Source: Couchioplanes caeruleus | GTDB lineage: Bacteria > Actinomycetota > Actinomycetes > Mycobacteriales > Micromonosporaceae | Direction: 5' to 3' | NCBI RefSeq assembly: GCF_003751945.1 | Contig: NZ_RJKL01000001.1 | Location: forward strand, 8,016,501-8,080,500 | DNA: 64,000 nucleotides | Part shown: positions 25,092 to 34,487 of the stretch, piece by piece | How the letters are laid out: the number at the start of each line of letters is the position of its first letter | Position numbering within the stretch: the first letter of the stretch is position 1 | Notes under the pieces: model-generated | Seen by the model: only the letters and a program-made list of their open reading frames with translations | What the model was told of the DNA's origin: nothing | Databases searched by the model: none | Position numbers and translations under genes: made by a program

Positions 25092-26873
25092 GTGGCACGT
25101 AGCGACGAGGCGGATTCACGCGCCGCACGTTGGGAGAAAGAGGCCAACGATCTCTCCAGCCAGGTTGCGTTCCTGCAGGAGGAACTCGCTCTGGTACGGC
25201 GCAAGTTGACCGAAAGCCCCCGACACGTCCGGCAGCTCGAGGAACGGCTCGCGGCGACGCAGGCGCAGCTGGCCCGGCTGACCGAGAACAACGACCGGCT
25301 CGTGGCGACCCTCAAGGAAGCCCGGGCTCAGATCGTCACTCTCAAGGAAGAGATTGACCGGCTCGCCCAGCCGCCCAGCGGCTACGGCGTTTTCCTGGCC
25401 GCCCACGAGGACGGTTCCGTCGACGTCTTCACCGGCGGGCGCAAGTTGCGGGTCGCCGTGTCACCGAGCCTCGAGGTCGAGGAGCTCAAGCGGGGGCAGG
25501 AAGTCCTGCTCAACGACGCGCTCAACGTGGTGGACGCGTTCGGTTACGAGCGGGTCGGCGAGGTCGTCCTGCTCAAGGAGATCCTGGCCGGTCCCGGTGG
25601 GGCACCGGGCGATCGCGCCCTGGTCGTCTCGCACGCCGACGAGGAGCGGATCGTCCATCTGGCCGATTCGCTCGAGATCTCGAAGCTGCGGGCGGGCGAC
25701 TCGCTGATGATCGAGCCGCGCTCGGCGTATGCGTACGAGCGCATCCCCAAGAGCGAGGTCGAGGAGCTCGTTCTCGAGGAGGTGCCCGACGTCGACTACA
25801 CCGACATCGGCGGCCTGCACTCGCAGATCGAGCAGATCCGTGACGCGGTGGAGCTGCCCTTCCTGCACGCCGACCTCTTCCGGGAGCACCAGTTGCGCCC
25901 GCCGAAGGGCATCCTGCTCTACGGCCCGCCCGGCTGCGGCAAGACCCTGATCGCCAAGGCGGTCGCCAACTCGCTGGCGAAGAAGATCGCCGAGCGGCGC
26001 GGCGAGGAGAAGCACACCAGCTACTTCCTCAACATCAAGGGTCCCGAGCTGCTCAACAAGTACGTGGGCGAGACCGAGCGGCACATCCGCCTGGTCTTCC
26101 AGCGGGCGCGGGAGAAGGCCGGCGAGGGCACTCCGGTCATCGTGTTCTTCGACGAGATGGACTCGATCTTCCGGACCCGTGGCTCCGGCGTCTCCTCCGA
26201 CGTCGAGAACACCATCGTCCCGCAGTTGCTGAGCGAGATCGACGGTGTCGAGGGCCTGGAGAACGTCATCGTCATCGGCGCCTCCAACCGGGAAGACATG
26301 ATCGACCCGGCGATCCTGCGGCCCGGCCGGCTGGACGTGAAGATCAAGATCGAGCGTCCGGACGCGGAGGCGGCGAAGGACATCTTCGCCAAGTACATCC
26401 TCCCGGGCCTCCCGCTGAGCGCGGAGGACCTCGCCGAGCACGGCGGCGACGCCGACGTGACGGTCGCGGCCATGATCGAGGCGGTCGTGCTCCGGATGTA
26501 CACGGAGTCCGAGGAGAACCGCTTCCTGGAGGTCACCTACGCCAACGGTGACAAGGAAGTCCTGTACTTCAAGGACTTCAACTCCGGCGCGATGATCCAG
26601 AACATCGTCGACCGCGGCAAGAAGATGGCGATCAAGGAGTTCCTCACCTCCGGCAAGAAGGGGCTGCGGCTGCAGCACCTGCTCGACAGTTGCGTCGACG
26701 AGTTCCGTGAGAACGAGGATCTGCCCAACACCACCAACCCCGACGACTGGGCCCGGATCTCCGGCAAGAAGGGCGAGCGGATCGTCTACATCCGTACGCT
26801 CGTCTCCGGCGGCAAGGGCGCCGAGGCCGGCCGGTCCATCGAGACGGCCAGCAACACCGGTCAATACCTGTAG
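25092..26873 (+). CDS. arc: Proteasome-associated AAA ATPase Arc/Mpa
   Basis: Hexameric unfoldase that recognises pupylated proteins and feeds them into the 20S proteasome; 593 residues, usual length. A long coiled coil (about 15-95) binds Pup. Two OB-type domains follow to about 230. The AAA module has Walker A GPPGCGKT, Walker [11 protein letters not shown] and the arginine-finger region [19 protein letters not shown]. The C-terminus ends GQYL, the penultimate-Tyr tail that docks in the alpha-ring pockets and opens the gate. GTG 25092 is preceded by GGGAGGTGGGAC. A strong terminator follows before dop. Confidence 0.96.
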   Translation: MARSDEADSRAARWEKEANDLSSQVAFLQEELALVRRKLTESPRHVRQLEERLAATQAQLARLTENNDRLVATLKEARAQIVTLKEEIDRLAQPPSGYGVFLAAHEDGSVDVFTGGRKLRVAVSPSLEVEELKRGQEVLLNDALNVVDAFGYERVGEVVLLKEILAGPGGAPGDRALVVSHADEERIVHLADSLEISKLRAGDSLMIEPRSAYAYERIPKSEVEELVLEEVPDVDYTDIGGLHSQIEQIRDAVELPFLHADLFREHQLRPPKGILLYGPPGCGKTLIAKAVANSLAKKIAERRGEEKHTSYFLNIKGPELLNKYVGETERHIRLVFQRAREKAGEGTPVIVFFDEMDSIFRTRGSGVSSDVENTIVPQLLSEIDGVEGLENVIVIGASNREDMIDPAILRPGRLDVKIKIERPDAEAAKDIFAKYILPGLPLSAEDLAEHGGDADVTVAAMIEAVVLRMYTESEENRFLEVTYANGDKEVLYFKDFNSGAMIQNIVDRGKKMAIKEFLTSGKKGLRLQHLLDSCVDEFRENEDLPNTTNPDDWARISGKKGERIVYIRTLVSGGKGAEAGRSIETASNTGQYL

Positions 26874-26885
26874 CAGACGCATCCG

Positions 26886-26916
26886 GACGCGGGCGGAGGT
26901 TTCCTCCGCCCGCGTC
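26886..26916 (+). terminator. Intrinsic terminator after arc
   Basis: A perfect 14-bp stem (GACGCGGGCGGAGG with its complement) with a three-base TTT loop, followed by a T/C-rich tail, 12 bases after the arc stop. It separates arc from dop transcription. Confidence 0.85.
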
Positions 26917-27074
26917 TTCTCATCTCATTTCATCCGCCTTCGTCGCTCTGCGTGGCGCCGGCCGACAGCCTCCCGCCTGTTCGGCGGCCCGATAACTCCC
27001 TGATGTGACGAAAGATCGCCACTGAGCGTGGCGTGACGCGTACGGCCCGAGGCGAGAACCGATACGGAAGCGTC

Positions 27075-27080
27075 TAGGCT
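27075..27080 (+). promoter_or_regulatory. -10-like box (TAGGCT) upstream of the dop leader ORF
   Basis: TAGGCT is followed by six bases and the ATG of a 13-codon ORF that ends in the dop start. This is the expected geometry for a leaderless transcript. Confidence 0.5.
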
Positions 27081-27086
27081 CGATAC

Positions 27087-27128
27087 ATGGGCAACGGCAG
27101 CACAGTGGCGGGCGGAGTGGTCGCATGA
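27087..27128 (+). CDS. Possible 13-codon leader peptide overlapping dop start
   Basis: ATG 27087 opens a 13-residue frame ([13 protein letters not shown]) whose TGA overlaps the ATG of dop (ATGA at 27125-27128). It sits six bases after a TAGGCT -10-like box, so it could be translated from the 5' end of a leaderless mRNA and pass ribosomes on to dop; GGCGGAG within it can also act as the dop ribosome-binding site. Such small ORFs arise by chance, and the peptide has no recognised function. The exact overlap and the promoter spacing are the reasons to list it. Confidence 0.35.
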   Translation: MGNGSTVAGGVVA

Positions 27129-28642
27129 GCGTTCGGCGGATTATGGGCACCGAGGTGGAGTACGGCATTTCCGTGCCCGGGCAGCCCGGCGCCAACCCGA
27201 TGGTCACCTCCTCCCAGGTCGTCAACGCCTACGGCGCCCGCCCCGAGCTCAATCGCGGCGGCCGCGCGCGATGGGACTACGAGGAGGAGTCGCCGCTGCG
27301 TGACGCCCGCGGGTTCACCTACTCGGGCGCGGCGTACGACCCCGCGGAAGCGCTCGCCGACGAGGATCTCGGCCTCGCCAACGTGATACTCACCAACGGC
27401 GCCCGTCTCTACGTCGACCACGCCCATCCGGAGTACAGCACCCCCGAGTGCACCAACCCGCTGGACATCGTGCGCTGGGACAAGGCCGGCGAGCAGGTCA
27501 TGGCCGAGGCGTCCCGCCGCGCCGCCACGATCCCCGGCACGCACCGCATCCAGCTCTACAAGAACAACACCGACAACAAGGGTGCTTCGTACGGCTCGCA
27601 CGAGAACTACCTCATGCGCCGCCAGACCCCGTTCGCCGACATCGTCGCCCACCTCACGCCGTTCTTCGTCACCCGGCAGATCTTCTGCGGCGCCGGCCGC
27701 GTCGGGATCGGTCAGGACGGCTCGGGATCGGGCTTCCAGATCTCCTCGCGCGCCGACTTCTTCGAGGTCGAGGTCGGCCTCGAGACCACCCTCAAGCGCC
27801 CGATCATCAACACCCGCGACGAACCGCACTCCGACGCCGACAAGTACCGCCGGCTGCACGTCATCATCGGTGACGCGAACCTCTCCGAGATCGCCACGTA
27901 TCTGAAGATGGGTACGACCGCGCTGATCCTGAACATGATCGAGGAGAAGGTCTTCACCGGCGAACTCGGCGTGGCCGACCCGGTCTCCGAGCTCAAGGCG
28001 GTCAGCCACGACCCCTCGCTCGGGCACCTCATGCGGCTGCGCGACGGCCGCCGCCTCACCGCGCTGGACCTGCAGTGGGCGTACTACGAGCGCGCCAAGG
28101 CCTTCGTGGACGAGCGCTACGGCGCCGACGCCGACGAGCAGACCGTGGACGTGCTGCGCCGCTGGGAGGACGTGCTCGACAAGCTCGGCCGTGACCCGAT
28201 GACCTGTTCCGATCAGCTCGACTGGGTCGCCAAGCTGCGGCTGCTGGAGGGCTACCGCGAGCGCGAGAGCCTGGCGTGGTCCTCGCCGAAGCTGCAACTG
28301 GTCGACCTGCAGTATTCCGACGTCCGCCCGGAGAAGGGCCTCTACCACCGGCTGGTGGCCCGGGGCTCGATGAAGACGCTCCTCGACCCCGCAGAGACCG
28401 CCCGCGCGATGGTGGAGCCGCCCGAGGACACCCGGGCGTACTTCCGCGGTCAGTGCCTGGCCCGCTACGCGTCCGAAGTGGTCGCGGCGAGCTGGGACTC
28501 GGTCATCTTCGACGTCGGCCGCGAGTCGCTGGTGCGGGTCCCGATGATGGAGCCCGAGCGCGGCACCAGGAAGCACGTGGGCGCGCTCTTCGACAGGTGC
28601 GACACGGCCAAGGACCTGCTCGAGGTGATCACCAGTCGGTGA
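27125..28642 (+). CDS. dop: Depupylase/deamidase Dop
   Basis: Glutamine-synthetase-like enzyme that cleaves Pup from substrate lysines and, where Pup ends in Gln, deamidates it; 505 residues. The opening [17 protein letters not shown] has the nucleotide-loop motif with metal-binding Glu; [13 protein letters not shown] and [17 protein letters not shown] are the shared Dop/PafA active-site blocks, the latter close to the catalytic Asp region. The Dop-specific loop after about residue 40 separates it from PafA. The Pup gene downstream ends in Glu, so here Dop should be needed mainly for depupylation and Pup recycling. ATG 27125 overlaps the leader ORF. Confidence 0.95.
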   Translation: MSVRRIMGTEVEYGISVPGQPGANPMVTSSQVVNAYGARPELNRGGRARWDYEEESPLRDARGFTYSGAAYDPAEALADEDLGLANVILTNGARLYVDHAHPEYSTPECTNPLDIVRWDKAGEQVMAEASRRAATIPGTHRIQLYKNNTDNKGASYGSHENYLMRRQTPFADIVAHLTPFFVTRQIFCGAGRVGIGQDGSGSGFQISSRADFFEVEVGLETTLKRPIINTRDEPHSDADKYRRLHVIIGDANLSEIATYLKMGTTALILNMIEEKVFTGELGVADPVSELKAVSHDPSLGHLMRLRDGRRLTALDLQWAYYERAKAFVDERYGADADEQTVDVLRRWEDVLDKLGRDPMTCSDQLDWVAKLRLLEGYRERESLAWSSPKLQLVDLQYSDVRPEKGLYHRLVARGSMKTLLDPAETARAMVEPPEDTRAYFRGQCLARYASEVVAASWDSVIFDVGRESLVRVPMMEPERGTRKHVGALFDRCDTAKDLLEVITSR

Positions 28643-28710
28643 CCCGCTTCGCTGCGCGAGAAACACGCGGACGGGCAGGCGTATTCGTCGTACCCGCAAG
28701 GTAGGTTTTT

Positions 28711-28730
28711 CCCAACCCGAACCGGTTGGG
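28711..28730 (+). promoter_or_regulatory. Inverted repeat in the pup leader
   Basis: CCCAACC and GGTTGGG pair across six bases, ending 18 bases before the pup ATG. It could be an operator for pup or a short hairpin in its leader. Confidence 0.45.
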
Positions 28731-28748
28731 TCTTGAAGGGGGACACGG

Positions 28749-28964
28749 ATGGCAACGCGAGACACCGGCGGTCAGTCGCAGTCCGGCAAGGGCAAGCGCG
28801 ACGAGGAGATCGAGGACGTCACCACCGAGGCCAACCCCGAGGTTGCCGAGCGCCACGCCGAGATCACCGAGGACGTCGACGACCTGCTCGACGAGATCGA
28901 CTCCGTCCTCGAGGAGAACGCCGAGGAGTTCGTCCGCGGGTACGTACAAAAAGGCGGAGAATAG
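28749..28964 (+). CDS. pup: Prokaryotic ubiquitin-like protein Pup
   Basis: Protein tag of 71 residues attached by PafA to substrate lysines. It is Asp/Glu-rich and largely disordered, with the helix-forming Arc-binding segment near [17 protein letters not shown]. The C-terminus is YVQKGGE: Glu rather than Gln is encoded, so no deamidation is needed before ligation. ATG 28749 is preceded by AAGGGGGA. It lies 106 bases after dop and is followed by a palindrome and a hairpin before prcB, suggesting that pup can be transcribed apart from prcBA, consistent with a need for more Pup than protease. Confidence 0.97.
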   Translation: MATRDTGGQSQSGKGKRDEEIEDVTTEANPEVAERHAEITEDVDDLLDEIDSVLEENAEEFVRGYVQKGGE

Positions 28965-28968
28965 CCTC

Positions 28969-28980
28969 TTAGCCGGCTAA
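28969..28980. repeat. 12-bp perfect palindrome after pup
   Basis: TTAGCCGGCTAA begins four bases after the pup stop. It is perfectly self-complementary without a loop, so it is more likely a protein site or part of a processing region than a hairpin. Confidence 0.45.
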
Positions 28981-28998
28981 TCAGACATTCGCGGCGTC

Positions 28999-29034
28999 GG
29001 GCCGACACGTTGATCACGATCATCGCGTCGGCCC
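28999..29034. terminator. Hairpin between pup and prcB
   Basis: GGGCCGAC and GTCGGCCC form an 8-bp stem around a 20-base loop that itself contains TGATC and GATCA. It could attenuate read-through from pup into prcB. A TATTGT box at 29046-29051 may start a separate prcB transcript. Confidence 0.5.
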
Positions 29035-29134
29035 CGCTCGCGGGATATTGTGCTTCAACTGCGACGGCGGCATCGGGTGGTTGCGGGACGGCCCGGAATC
29101 CCTCGCCGCCGCGATCACGTTCGAGAGGAACCAC

Positions 29135-29974
29135 GTGGCAGCGGGCTTCGATCCATCCGGGCGTCTTCCCGATGTGTTCACCAATGCGGGGACGTCATCC
29201 TTCACGCAGTTCCTGAGCCAGGCCGCCCCCGAGTTGCTTCCCGGCCGGCGGCCGTTGCCGCCGGGGATGGCGGCCGACATCGCGCCGCACGGGACCACGA
29301 TCATCGCCATCGCCACCACCGACGGCGTCGTGATGGCCGGTGACCGGCGCGCCACGATGGGCAACATCATCGCCAGCCGGGACATCGAGAAGGTGCATCC
29401 CGCGGACGCGTATTCGCTGATCGGCATCGCGGGCACCGCGGGGATCGGCATCGAGCTCATGCGCCTGTTCCAGGTGGAGCTCGAGCACTACGAGAAGATC
29501 GAGGGCGCCATGCTGTCCCTCGACGGCAAGGCCAACCGGCTCGCCGCGATGGTGCGCGGCAACCTGGGCGCGGCCATGCAGGGTCTGGCCGTGGTGCCGC
29601 TGTTCGCGGGCTTCGACCTGTCCCCGGCCGACCCGGCCCGGGTCGGGCGCATCTTCAGCTTCGACGTCGCCGGCGGGCTCTACGAGGAGACCGGCTTCGA
29701 CGCGATCGGCTCCGGTTCGCTGTTCGCCAAGGCCGCGCTGAAGAAGCGCTACCGGCCGGGCATCGGCACCGAGGAGGCGATCCGGCTCGCGGTGGAGGCG
29801 CTGTACGACGCCGCCGACGACGACACCGCGACCGGCGGGCCCGACCTGACCCGCAAGATCTACCCGGTGGTGATGACCGCGACCGCCGACAGCACCCACC
29901 GGCTCACCGAGGCCGAGATCAACGCGGTGGCCGAGGCAGTGGTCGCCGGACGGATGGAGAATCCGGGGGGCTGA
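29135..29974 (+). CDS. prcB: 20S proteasome beta subunit PrcB
   Basis: Proteolytic subunit, 279 residues as precursor. A propeptide of about 53 residues ends at HG, and the mature chain begins with catalytic Thr54 in [22 protein letters not shown]. The catalytic Lys is in [19 protein letters not shown], and the SIGSG-like block reads [14 protein letters not shown] 29135 has GAGAGGA upstream and gives the normal propeptide; the frame is open for 87 bases more but with no ribosome-binding site. PrcA follows 58 bases later, giving the two subunits from one mRNA. Confidence 0.95.
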   Translation: MAAGFDPSGRLPDVFTNAGTSSFTQFLSQAAPELLPGRRPLPPGMAADIAPHGTTIIAIATTDGVVMAGDRRATMGNIIASRDIEKVHPADAYSLIGIAGTAGIGIELMRLFQVELEHYEKIEGAMLSLDGKANRLAAMVRGNLGAAMQGLAVVPLFAGFDLSPADPARVGRIFSFDVAGGLYEETGFDAIGSGSLFAKAALKKRYRPGIGTEEAIRLAVEALYDAADDDTATGGPDLTRKIYPVVMTATADSTHRLTEAEINAVAEAVVAGRMENPGG

Positions 29975-30032
29975 GCCACCCGCGATCCGACGACGAAACC
30001 ACCAGCGAAGGTCATCGAAGGAGTAACCACCC

Positions 30033-30863
30033 GTGGCCATGCAGTTCTACGCTTCGCCCGAGCAGGTCCAGCGGGACCGCTCGGAGTACGCCCGCAAGGG
30101 CATCGCCCGCGGTCGTTCCGCCGTCGTGCTCACGTACGAGGGCGGCATCCTGCTGGTCGCCGAGAACCTCACCTCGCTGCGCAAGATCAGCGAGCTGTAC
30201 GACAAGATCGGTTTCGCGGCCGTCGGCCGCTACAACGAGTTCGAGAGCCTGCGCCGCGCCGGCGTGCGGATGGCCGACCTCAACGGCCTCGCATACGACC
30301 GGCGCGACGTGACCGGCCGCGCGCTCGCGAACGCCTACACCCAGACGCTCGGCGCGATCTTCTCCGAAACGCAGAAGCCTTACGAGGTGGAGATCTGCGT
30401 GGCGCAGGTCGGCGCCTCGCCGGAGGCCGACGAGCTGTACCGCATCACCTACGACGGCTCGGTCATGGACGAGCCGGGCTTCATGGCGATGGGCGGCTCG
30501 GCGGAGGCCATCTCCACCGTCCTCAAAGAGCGCCACGACGTCACGGCGGACCTGCCGACGGCGCTGGCGCTGGCGGTCAAGGGCCTGGGCAGCGTCGGCG
30601 GAGAGAACGGCGCCGCGCGCGAGCTGGGCGCCTCCCAGCTCGAGGTTGCCGTGCTGGACCGGCGCCGCAAGGGTCGCGCCTTCCGGCGGATCGTCGGCGC
30701 GGCGGTGGAGACGCTGCTCGGCGGCGGCAAGGACCAGCCGGAGCCCGAGGTGGGCGAGGCGGGCGACACCGCGCCGCCGGCTCAGGGCGACGACAAGCCC
30801 ACGGTCTCGGCCGCCTCGGTCGACCTCGAGGGCAAGCCCGACGAGTCCGGCGACAAGTCCTGA
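30033..30863 (+). CDS. prcA: 20S proteasome alpha subunit PrcA
   Basis: Structural ring subunit, 276 residues. The N-terminus [22 protein letters not shown] forms the gated pore helix H0; the fold continues with [20 protein letters not shown] and [12 protein letters not shown]. It has no catalytic Thr. The C-terminal ~60 residues are acidic and Pro-rich and probably disordered. GTG 30033 is eight bases after AAGGAG; ATG 30039 is too far from it. It converges on the dTDP-glucose dehydratase gene with a long hairpin in the 238-base space. Confidence 0.95.
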   Translation: MAMQFYASPEQVQRDRSEYARKGIARGRSAVVLTYEGGILLVAENLTSLRKISELYDKIGFAAVGRYNEFESLRRAGVRMADLNGLAYDRRDVTGRALANAYTQTLGAIFSETQKPYEVEICVAQVGASPEADELYRITYDGSVMDEPGFMAMGGSAEAISTVLKERHDVTADLPTALALAVKGLGSVGGENGAARELGASQLEVAVLDRRRKGRAFRRIVGAAVETLLGGGKDQPEPEVGEAGDTAPPAQGDDKPTVSAASVDLEGKPDESGDKS

Positions 30864-30942
30864 TCCACCGGGGCGGCGGCCCGGACACAGTCCGCGCTCC
30901 GCGCGGGACAGCCTGGGGACGTGCCGCCGGTGGGCTTCGTGC

Positions 30943-30984
30943 CCGGGTGGCGACGGTTCGCTCCGGCGAGCCATCGCCACCCGG
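30943..30984. terminator. Long hairpin between prcA and rfbB
   Basis: Nineteen-base arms (30943-30961, 30966-30984) pair with two mismatches around TCCG. It lies in the middle of the convergent 238-base gap and can end both transcripts. I see no gene in the rest of that gap. Confidence 0.75.
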
Positions 30985-31101
30985 CCGTGGCGGCTGCTCT
31001 CGCCGCGCAGTGCCCGTCGGGACTCCTGAGGGGTCGGCGAGCTTCGCCGCCCCGGGCCGTGACGGCCGGCGGGTTCGCGGGCTCCGGCTCGTCGGGAGTG
31101 G

Positions 31102-32076
31102 TCAGTCGATGACGAGGGGCCGCCACCAGCCCGGGTTGTCGCGGTACCACCGGACGGTCGCCGCCAGGCCGCCGGCGAAGTCCACCTCGGGCCGGTAGCC
31201 GAGCTCGTCGCGCAGGCGGCTGTCGTCGAGCGCGTAGCGGCGGTCGTGGCCCTTACGGTCCTCGACCTGGACCACCCGGTCCCAGTCCGCGCCGCAGGCC
31301 CGCAGGAGCAGACCGGTCAGCTCCCGGTTCGTCAGCTCCTGACCGCCGCCGACGTGGTAGACCTCGCCGGGCTTTCCGCGCTCCAGGACCAGGGCCGTGG
31401 CGCGGCAGTGGTCGTCGACGTGGATCCAGTCGCGGACCTGCGAGCCGTCGCCGTAGAGCGGGACCGTCCGGCCCTCCAGCAGGTTGGTCACGAAGCGCGG
31501 GATCAGTTTCTCCGGATGCTGGTACGGGCCGTAGTTGTTGGCGCATCTGGTCACCGTCACCGGCAGCCCGTGGGTCCGGTGGTAGGAGAGCGCGAGCAGG
31601 TCCGCCCCGGCCTTCGTCGCCGCGTACGGCGAGTTGGGCGCCACCGGCGAGGACTCCGTCCAGGACCCGGACGGGATCGAGCCGTAGACCTCGTCCGTCG
31701 AGACGTGGACGAACCGTTCGACGCCGTGCCGTAGCGCCGCGTCCAGCAACACCTGGGTGCCCACCACGTTGGTCATGGCGAACTCGGCCGCCGCCCGGAT
31801 GGAGCGGTCGACATGGGATTCGGCGGCGAAGTGCACGACGCCCTCGTGCCGGCGCATCACCGCTTCGACCAGCGCCGGGTCGCACACGTCACCCGGGACG
31901 ACGTCGAGGCGTCCGCTCGTGGCGACCGGTGCCAGATTGGCGAGGCTGCCCGCGTACGTCAGCTTGTCGACGACCGTGACGTGAGCGCCCTCCAGGCCCG
32001 GCAGCGTGTCCGTCAGGACGCCGCGGACGAATGCCGAGCCGATGAACCCGGCGCCCCCGGTGACCAGAACTTTCAT
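31102..32076 (-). CDS. rfbB: dTDP-glucose 4,6-dehydratase
   Basis: NAD-dependent short-chain dehydrogenase/reductase of 324 residues converting dTDP-glucose to the 4-keto-6-deoxy sugar, first committed step for rhamnose and many deoxysugars. The NAD site is VLVTGGAGFIGSAFV; HFAAESHVDRS and VHVSTDEVYGSIP carry family residues including the catalytic Thr/Asp/Glu region; the YxxxK pair is in PYAATKAGADLL. NNYGPYQHPEKLIP and VRDWIHVDDHC are substrate-binding blocks. ATG 32076 starts at the first strand. No other sugar genes are near; it sits alone and reversed between prcA and pafA. Confidence 0.92.
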   Translation of the reverse strand: MKVLVTGGAGFIGSAFVRGVLTDTLPGLEGAHVTVVDKLTYAGSLANLAPVATSGRLDVVPGDVCDPALVEAVMRRHEGVVHFAAESHVDRSIRAAAEFAMTNVVGTQVLLDAALRHGVERFVHVSTDEVYGSIPSGSWTESSPVAPNSPYAATKAGADLLALSYHRTHGLPVTVTRCANNYGPYQHPEKLIPRFVTNLLEGRTVPLYGDGSQVRDWIHVDDHCRATALVLERGKPGEVYHVGGGQELTNRELTGLLLRACGADWDRVVQVEDRKGHDRRYALDDSRLRDELGYRPEVDFAGGLAATVRWYRDNPGWWRPLVID

Positions 32077-32182
32077 CAGGTGGGCAGTGTATCCGCAGGT
32101 ACCGGCCCCGAGGCCGGAGTCGGCCGCACGGGACACCGGTGAAAGGGCGCGCGGTACCTGCCACGGGAAGCCGTTGTGCGGC

Positions 32183-32188
32183 TAATGT
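32183..32188 (+). promoter_or_regulatory. -10-like box (TAATGT), 6 nt before pafA ATG
   Basis: TAATGT followed by six bases and the pafA ATG, without a ribosome-binding site. Likely leaderless start. Confidence 0.45.
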
Positions 32189-32194
32189 TTCGAC

Positions 32195-33553
32195 ATGGAA
32201 CGGCGAATTTTCGGCCTCGAAACCGAGTACGGAGTCACGTGCACCTACCGGGGACAGCGGCGGCTGTCGCCCGACGAGGTGGCCCGCTATCTGTTCCGCC
32301 GAGTGGTGTCCTGGGGACGCAGCAGCAATGTCTTCCTCCGCAACGGTGCCCGCCTGTATCTCGACGTCGGTTCCCACCCCGAGTACGCGACCCCCGAGTG
32401 CGACTCCGTCACCGACCTGGTGGCCCATGACCGCGCCGGCGAGCGCATCCTCGAGGGCCTGCTGGTCGATGCCGAGAAGCGGCTGCACGACGAGGGGATC
32501 GCGGGGGAGATCTACCTTTTCAAGAACAACACCGATTCCGCCGGCAACTCCTACGGCTGCCACGAGAACTACCTCGTGTCCCGGCACGGCGAGTTCGGCC
32601 GCCTCGCCGACGTCCTGATCCCGTTCCTCGTCACCCGGCAGTTGATCTGCGGCGCCGGCAAGGTCCTGCAGACGCCGCGCGGCGCGGTGTTCTGCCTGTC
32701 GCAGCGCGCCGAGCACATCTGGGAGGGCGTCTCCAGCGCCACCACGCGCAGCCGGCCCATCATCAACACCCGGGACGAGCCGCACGCCGACGCCGAGCGC
32801 TACCGCCGCCTGCACGTCATCGTCGGTGACTCCAACATGAACGAGGTCACCACGCTGCTCAAGGTCGGCAGCGCCGACATCGTGCTGCGGATGATCGAGG
32901 CCGGCGTGGTCATGCGTGACCTCACCCTGGAGAACCCGATCCGGGCCATCCGGGAGGTCAGCCACGACGTCACCGGGCGGCGCAAGATCCGGCTGGCGAA
33001 CAACAAGGAGGTCAGCGCTCTCGAGATCCAGCAGGAGTATCTCGCCAAGGCGACCGAGTTCGTCGAGCGGCGCGGCGGCGACCAGACCGCCAAGCGCGTC
33101 GTCGAGCTCTGGGGGCGGGTGCTCAGCGCGATCGAGAGCGGCGACCTGGACCCGGTCTCGCGCGAGATCGACTGGGTGTCGAAGCTGAAGCTGATCGAGC
33201 GGTACCAGGCCAAGCACGAGATCCCGATGTCGCACCCGCGGATCGCCCAGCTCGACCTCGCGTACCACGACGTGCGCCGCGGCCGCGGCCTGTACGCGCT
33301 GATGGAGAAGCGCAAGCAGGTGGACCGCATCTCCAACGACCTGGAGATCTTCGAGGCCAAGGAGACGCCGCCGCAGACCACCCGGGCGCGGCTGCGCGGC
33401 GAGTTCATCCGCCACGCCCAGGAGAAGCGGCGCGACTTCACCGTCGACTGGGTGCACCTCAAGCTCAACGACCAGGCGCAGCGCACCGTGCTGTGCAAGG
33501 ACCCGTTCCGGGCGTACGACGAGCGGGTGGAGCGCCTGATCGCCAGCATGTGA
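32195..33553 (+). CDS. pafA: Pup-protein ligase PafA
   Basis: ATP-dependent ligase joining the C-terminal Glu of Pup to substrate lysines; 452 residues. Opening motif [15 protein letters not shown]; active-site blocks [17 protein letters not shown] and [17 protein letters not shown] parallel Dop and glutamine synthetase. LITRQ-type block reads [14 protein letters not shown]. It lacks the Dop-specific loop. It is separated from prcA by the reversed dTDP-glucose dehydratase gene and carries its own probable promoter. The small membrane-protein gene follows after 26 bases with another promoter-like box. Confidence 0.96.
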   Translation: MERRIFGLETEYGVTCTYRGQRRLSPDEVARYLFRRVVSWGRSSNVFLRNGARLYLDVGSHPEYATPECDSVTDLVAHDRAGERILEGLLVDAEKRLHDEGIAGEIYLFKNNTDSAGNSYGCHENYLVSRHGEFGRLADVLIPFLVTRQLICGAGKVLQTPRGAVFCLSQRAEHIWEGVSSATTRSRPIINTRDEPHADAERYRRLHVIVGDSNMNEVTTLLKVGSADIVLRMIEAGVVMRDLTLENPIRAIREVSHDVTGRRKIRLANNKEVSALEIQQEYLAKATEFVERRGGDQTAKRVVELWGRVLSAIESGDLDPVSREIDWVSKLKLIERYQAKHEIPMSHPRIAQLDLAYHDVRRGRGLYALMEKRKQVDRISNDLEIFEAKETPPQTTRARLRGEFIRHAQEKRRDFTVDWVHLKLNDQAQRTVLCKDPFRAYDERVERLIASM

Positions 33554-33564
33554 CCGGCGACCGC

Positions 33565-33570
33565 TAGGCT
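33565..33570 (+). promoter_or_regulatory. -10-like box (TAGGCT), 9 nt before the ATG at 33580
   Basis: TAGGCT followed by nine bases and ATG; no ribosome-binding site between. Confidence 0.4.
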
Positions 33571-33579
33571 GGTCGGGCC

Positions 33580-33801
33580 ATGACACAGCCGTCGCACGAG
33601 CCCGACCGGCGTCCGCCCGGGGAGAAGCCTGAGCGGACCGTCGAGGACGTCATGTGGTCGCGCGTCGAGCGCCGCCGTGAACGCATCCGCAGCCAGATCC
33701 AGCGCAACCGCGCGGGCGGCCACAAGGTTCCCACCTGGGTGCTGGCCGTGATCCTCGGCGTGCTCCTGCTGGGCTGGCTCTACCTGATCATCTTCGACTG
33801 A
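33580..33801 (+). CDS. Small tail-anchored membrane protein
   Basis: Protein of 73 residues: a charged, Arg-rich N-terminal half (VEDVMWSRVERRRERIRSQI) and a single C-terminal helix at about residues 51-71 (VPTWVLAVILGVLLLGWLYL). The positive residues before the helix place the N-terminus in the cytoplasm. I do not recognise a family. It is located directly after pafA, and its start is preceded by a TAGGCT box at leaderless spacing. The probable role is unknown. Confidence 0.65.
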   Translation: MTQPSHEPDRRPPGEKPERTVEDVMWSRVERRRERIRSQIQRNRAGGHKVPTWVLAVILGVLLLGWLYLIIFD

Positions 33802-33836
33802 CGACAGACGTCCGGATCTGCGCAATGCTGGTCGGC

Positions 33837-34487
33837 ATGTCTGACATCATCGATCCCGCGATCAGCGACTACCTCCTGGCCCACTGCACGCCCGCCGACG
33901 ACGCCCTGCGTGAGCTGGCCGCCGAGACCCGGGCGGCTTTTCCGGACGACGTCGTCATGCAGATCAGTCAGGACGAGGGTCAGCTCCTCACGCTGCTCGT
34001 CCGCCTGACCGGGGCGCGGGTCGCCGTCGAGGTCGGTGTCTTCACCGGCTATTCGGCCATCTGCATCGCCCGGGGGCTGGCCGAGGGCGGGAGCCTGCTC
34101 GCGTGCGACGTCTCCGAGGAGTGGACCGGGGTGGCCCGCCGCTACTGGAAGCAGGCGGGGGTGGCGGACCGCATCGACCTGCGGATCGCGCCGGCGATAG
34201 AGACGCTGCGGGCGCTGCCCCGCGATCCGGTCGTCGACTTCGCCTTCATCGACGCCGACAAGACCGGATACCTCGCCTACTACGAGGAGCTCGTGCCGCG
34301 GCTGCGCTCCGGCGGCCTGATCGTGCTCGACAACGTGCTGCAGGGCGGGCGGGTGGTGGCCGACGGCCCGCAGTCCGAGTCCGTCGTCGCGATCCGCGAG
34401 GTCAACGACCGGGTGGTGGCCGACGACCGGGTCGAGTCGGTGATGCTGCCGGTCCGCGACGGCGTGACCCTGATCCGCCGCCGCTAG
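33837..34487 (+). CDS. Class I SAM-dependent O-methyltransferase (CCoAOMT-like)
   Basis: Methyltransferase of 216 residues of the catechol/caffeoyl-CoA O-methyltransferase group. SAM motif I is VAVEVGVFTGYSAICIA; the metal-binding Asp is in DFAFIDADKTGYLAYYEEL and the second acidic site in LIVLDNVLQGG. These residues are the ones that bind a divalent metal and the substrate hydroxyl in the family. The substrate is unknown. ATG 33837 is preferred over 33825 because it begins the usual N-terminus. Its stop overlaps that of the convergent DUF3866 gene by four bases. Confidence 0.88.
   Translation: MSDIIDPAISDYLLAHCTPADDALRELAAETRAAFPDDVVMQISQDEGQLLTLLVRLTGARVAVEVGVFTGYSAICIARGLAEGGSLLACDVSEEWTGVARRYWKQAGVADRIDLRIAPAIETLRALPRDPVVDFAFIDADKTGYLAYYEELVPRLRSGGLIVLDNVLQGGRVVADGPQSESVVAIREVNDRVVADDRVESVMLPVRDGVTLIRRR

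Noticed and set aside
27074..28765. Minus-strand open frame opposite dop
   Set aside because: Dop has complete motifs on the plus strand; the antisense frame is compositionally biased only.
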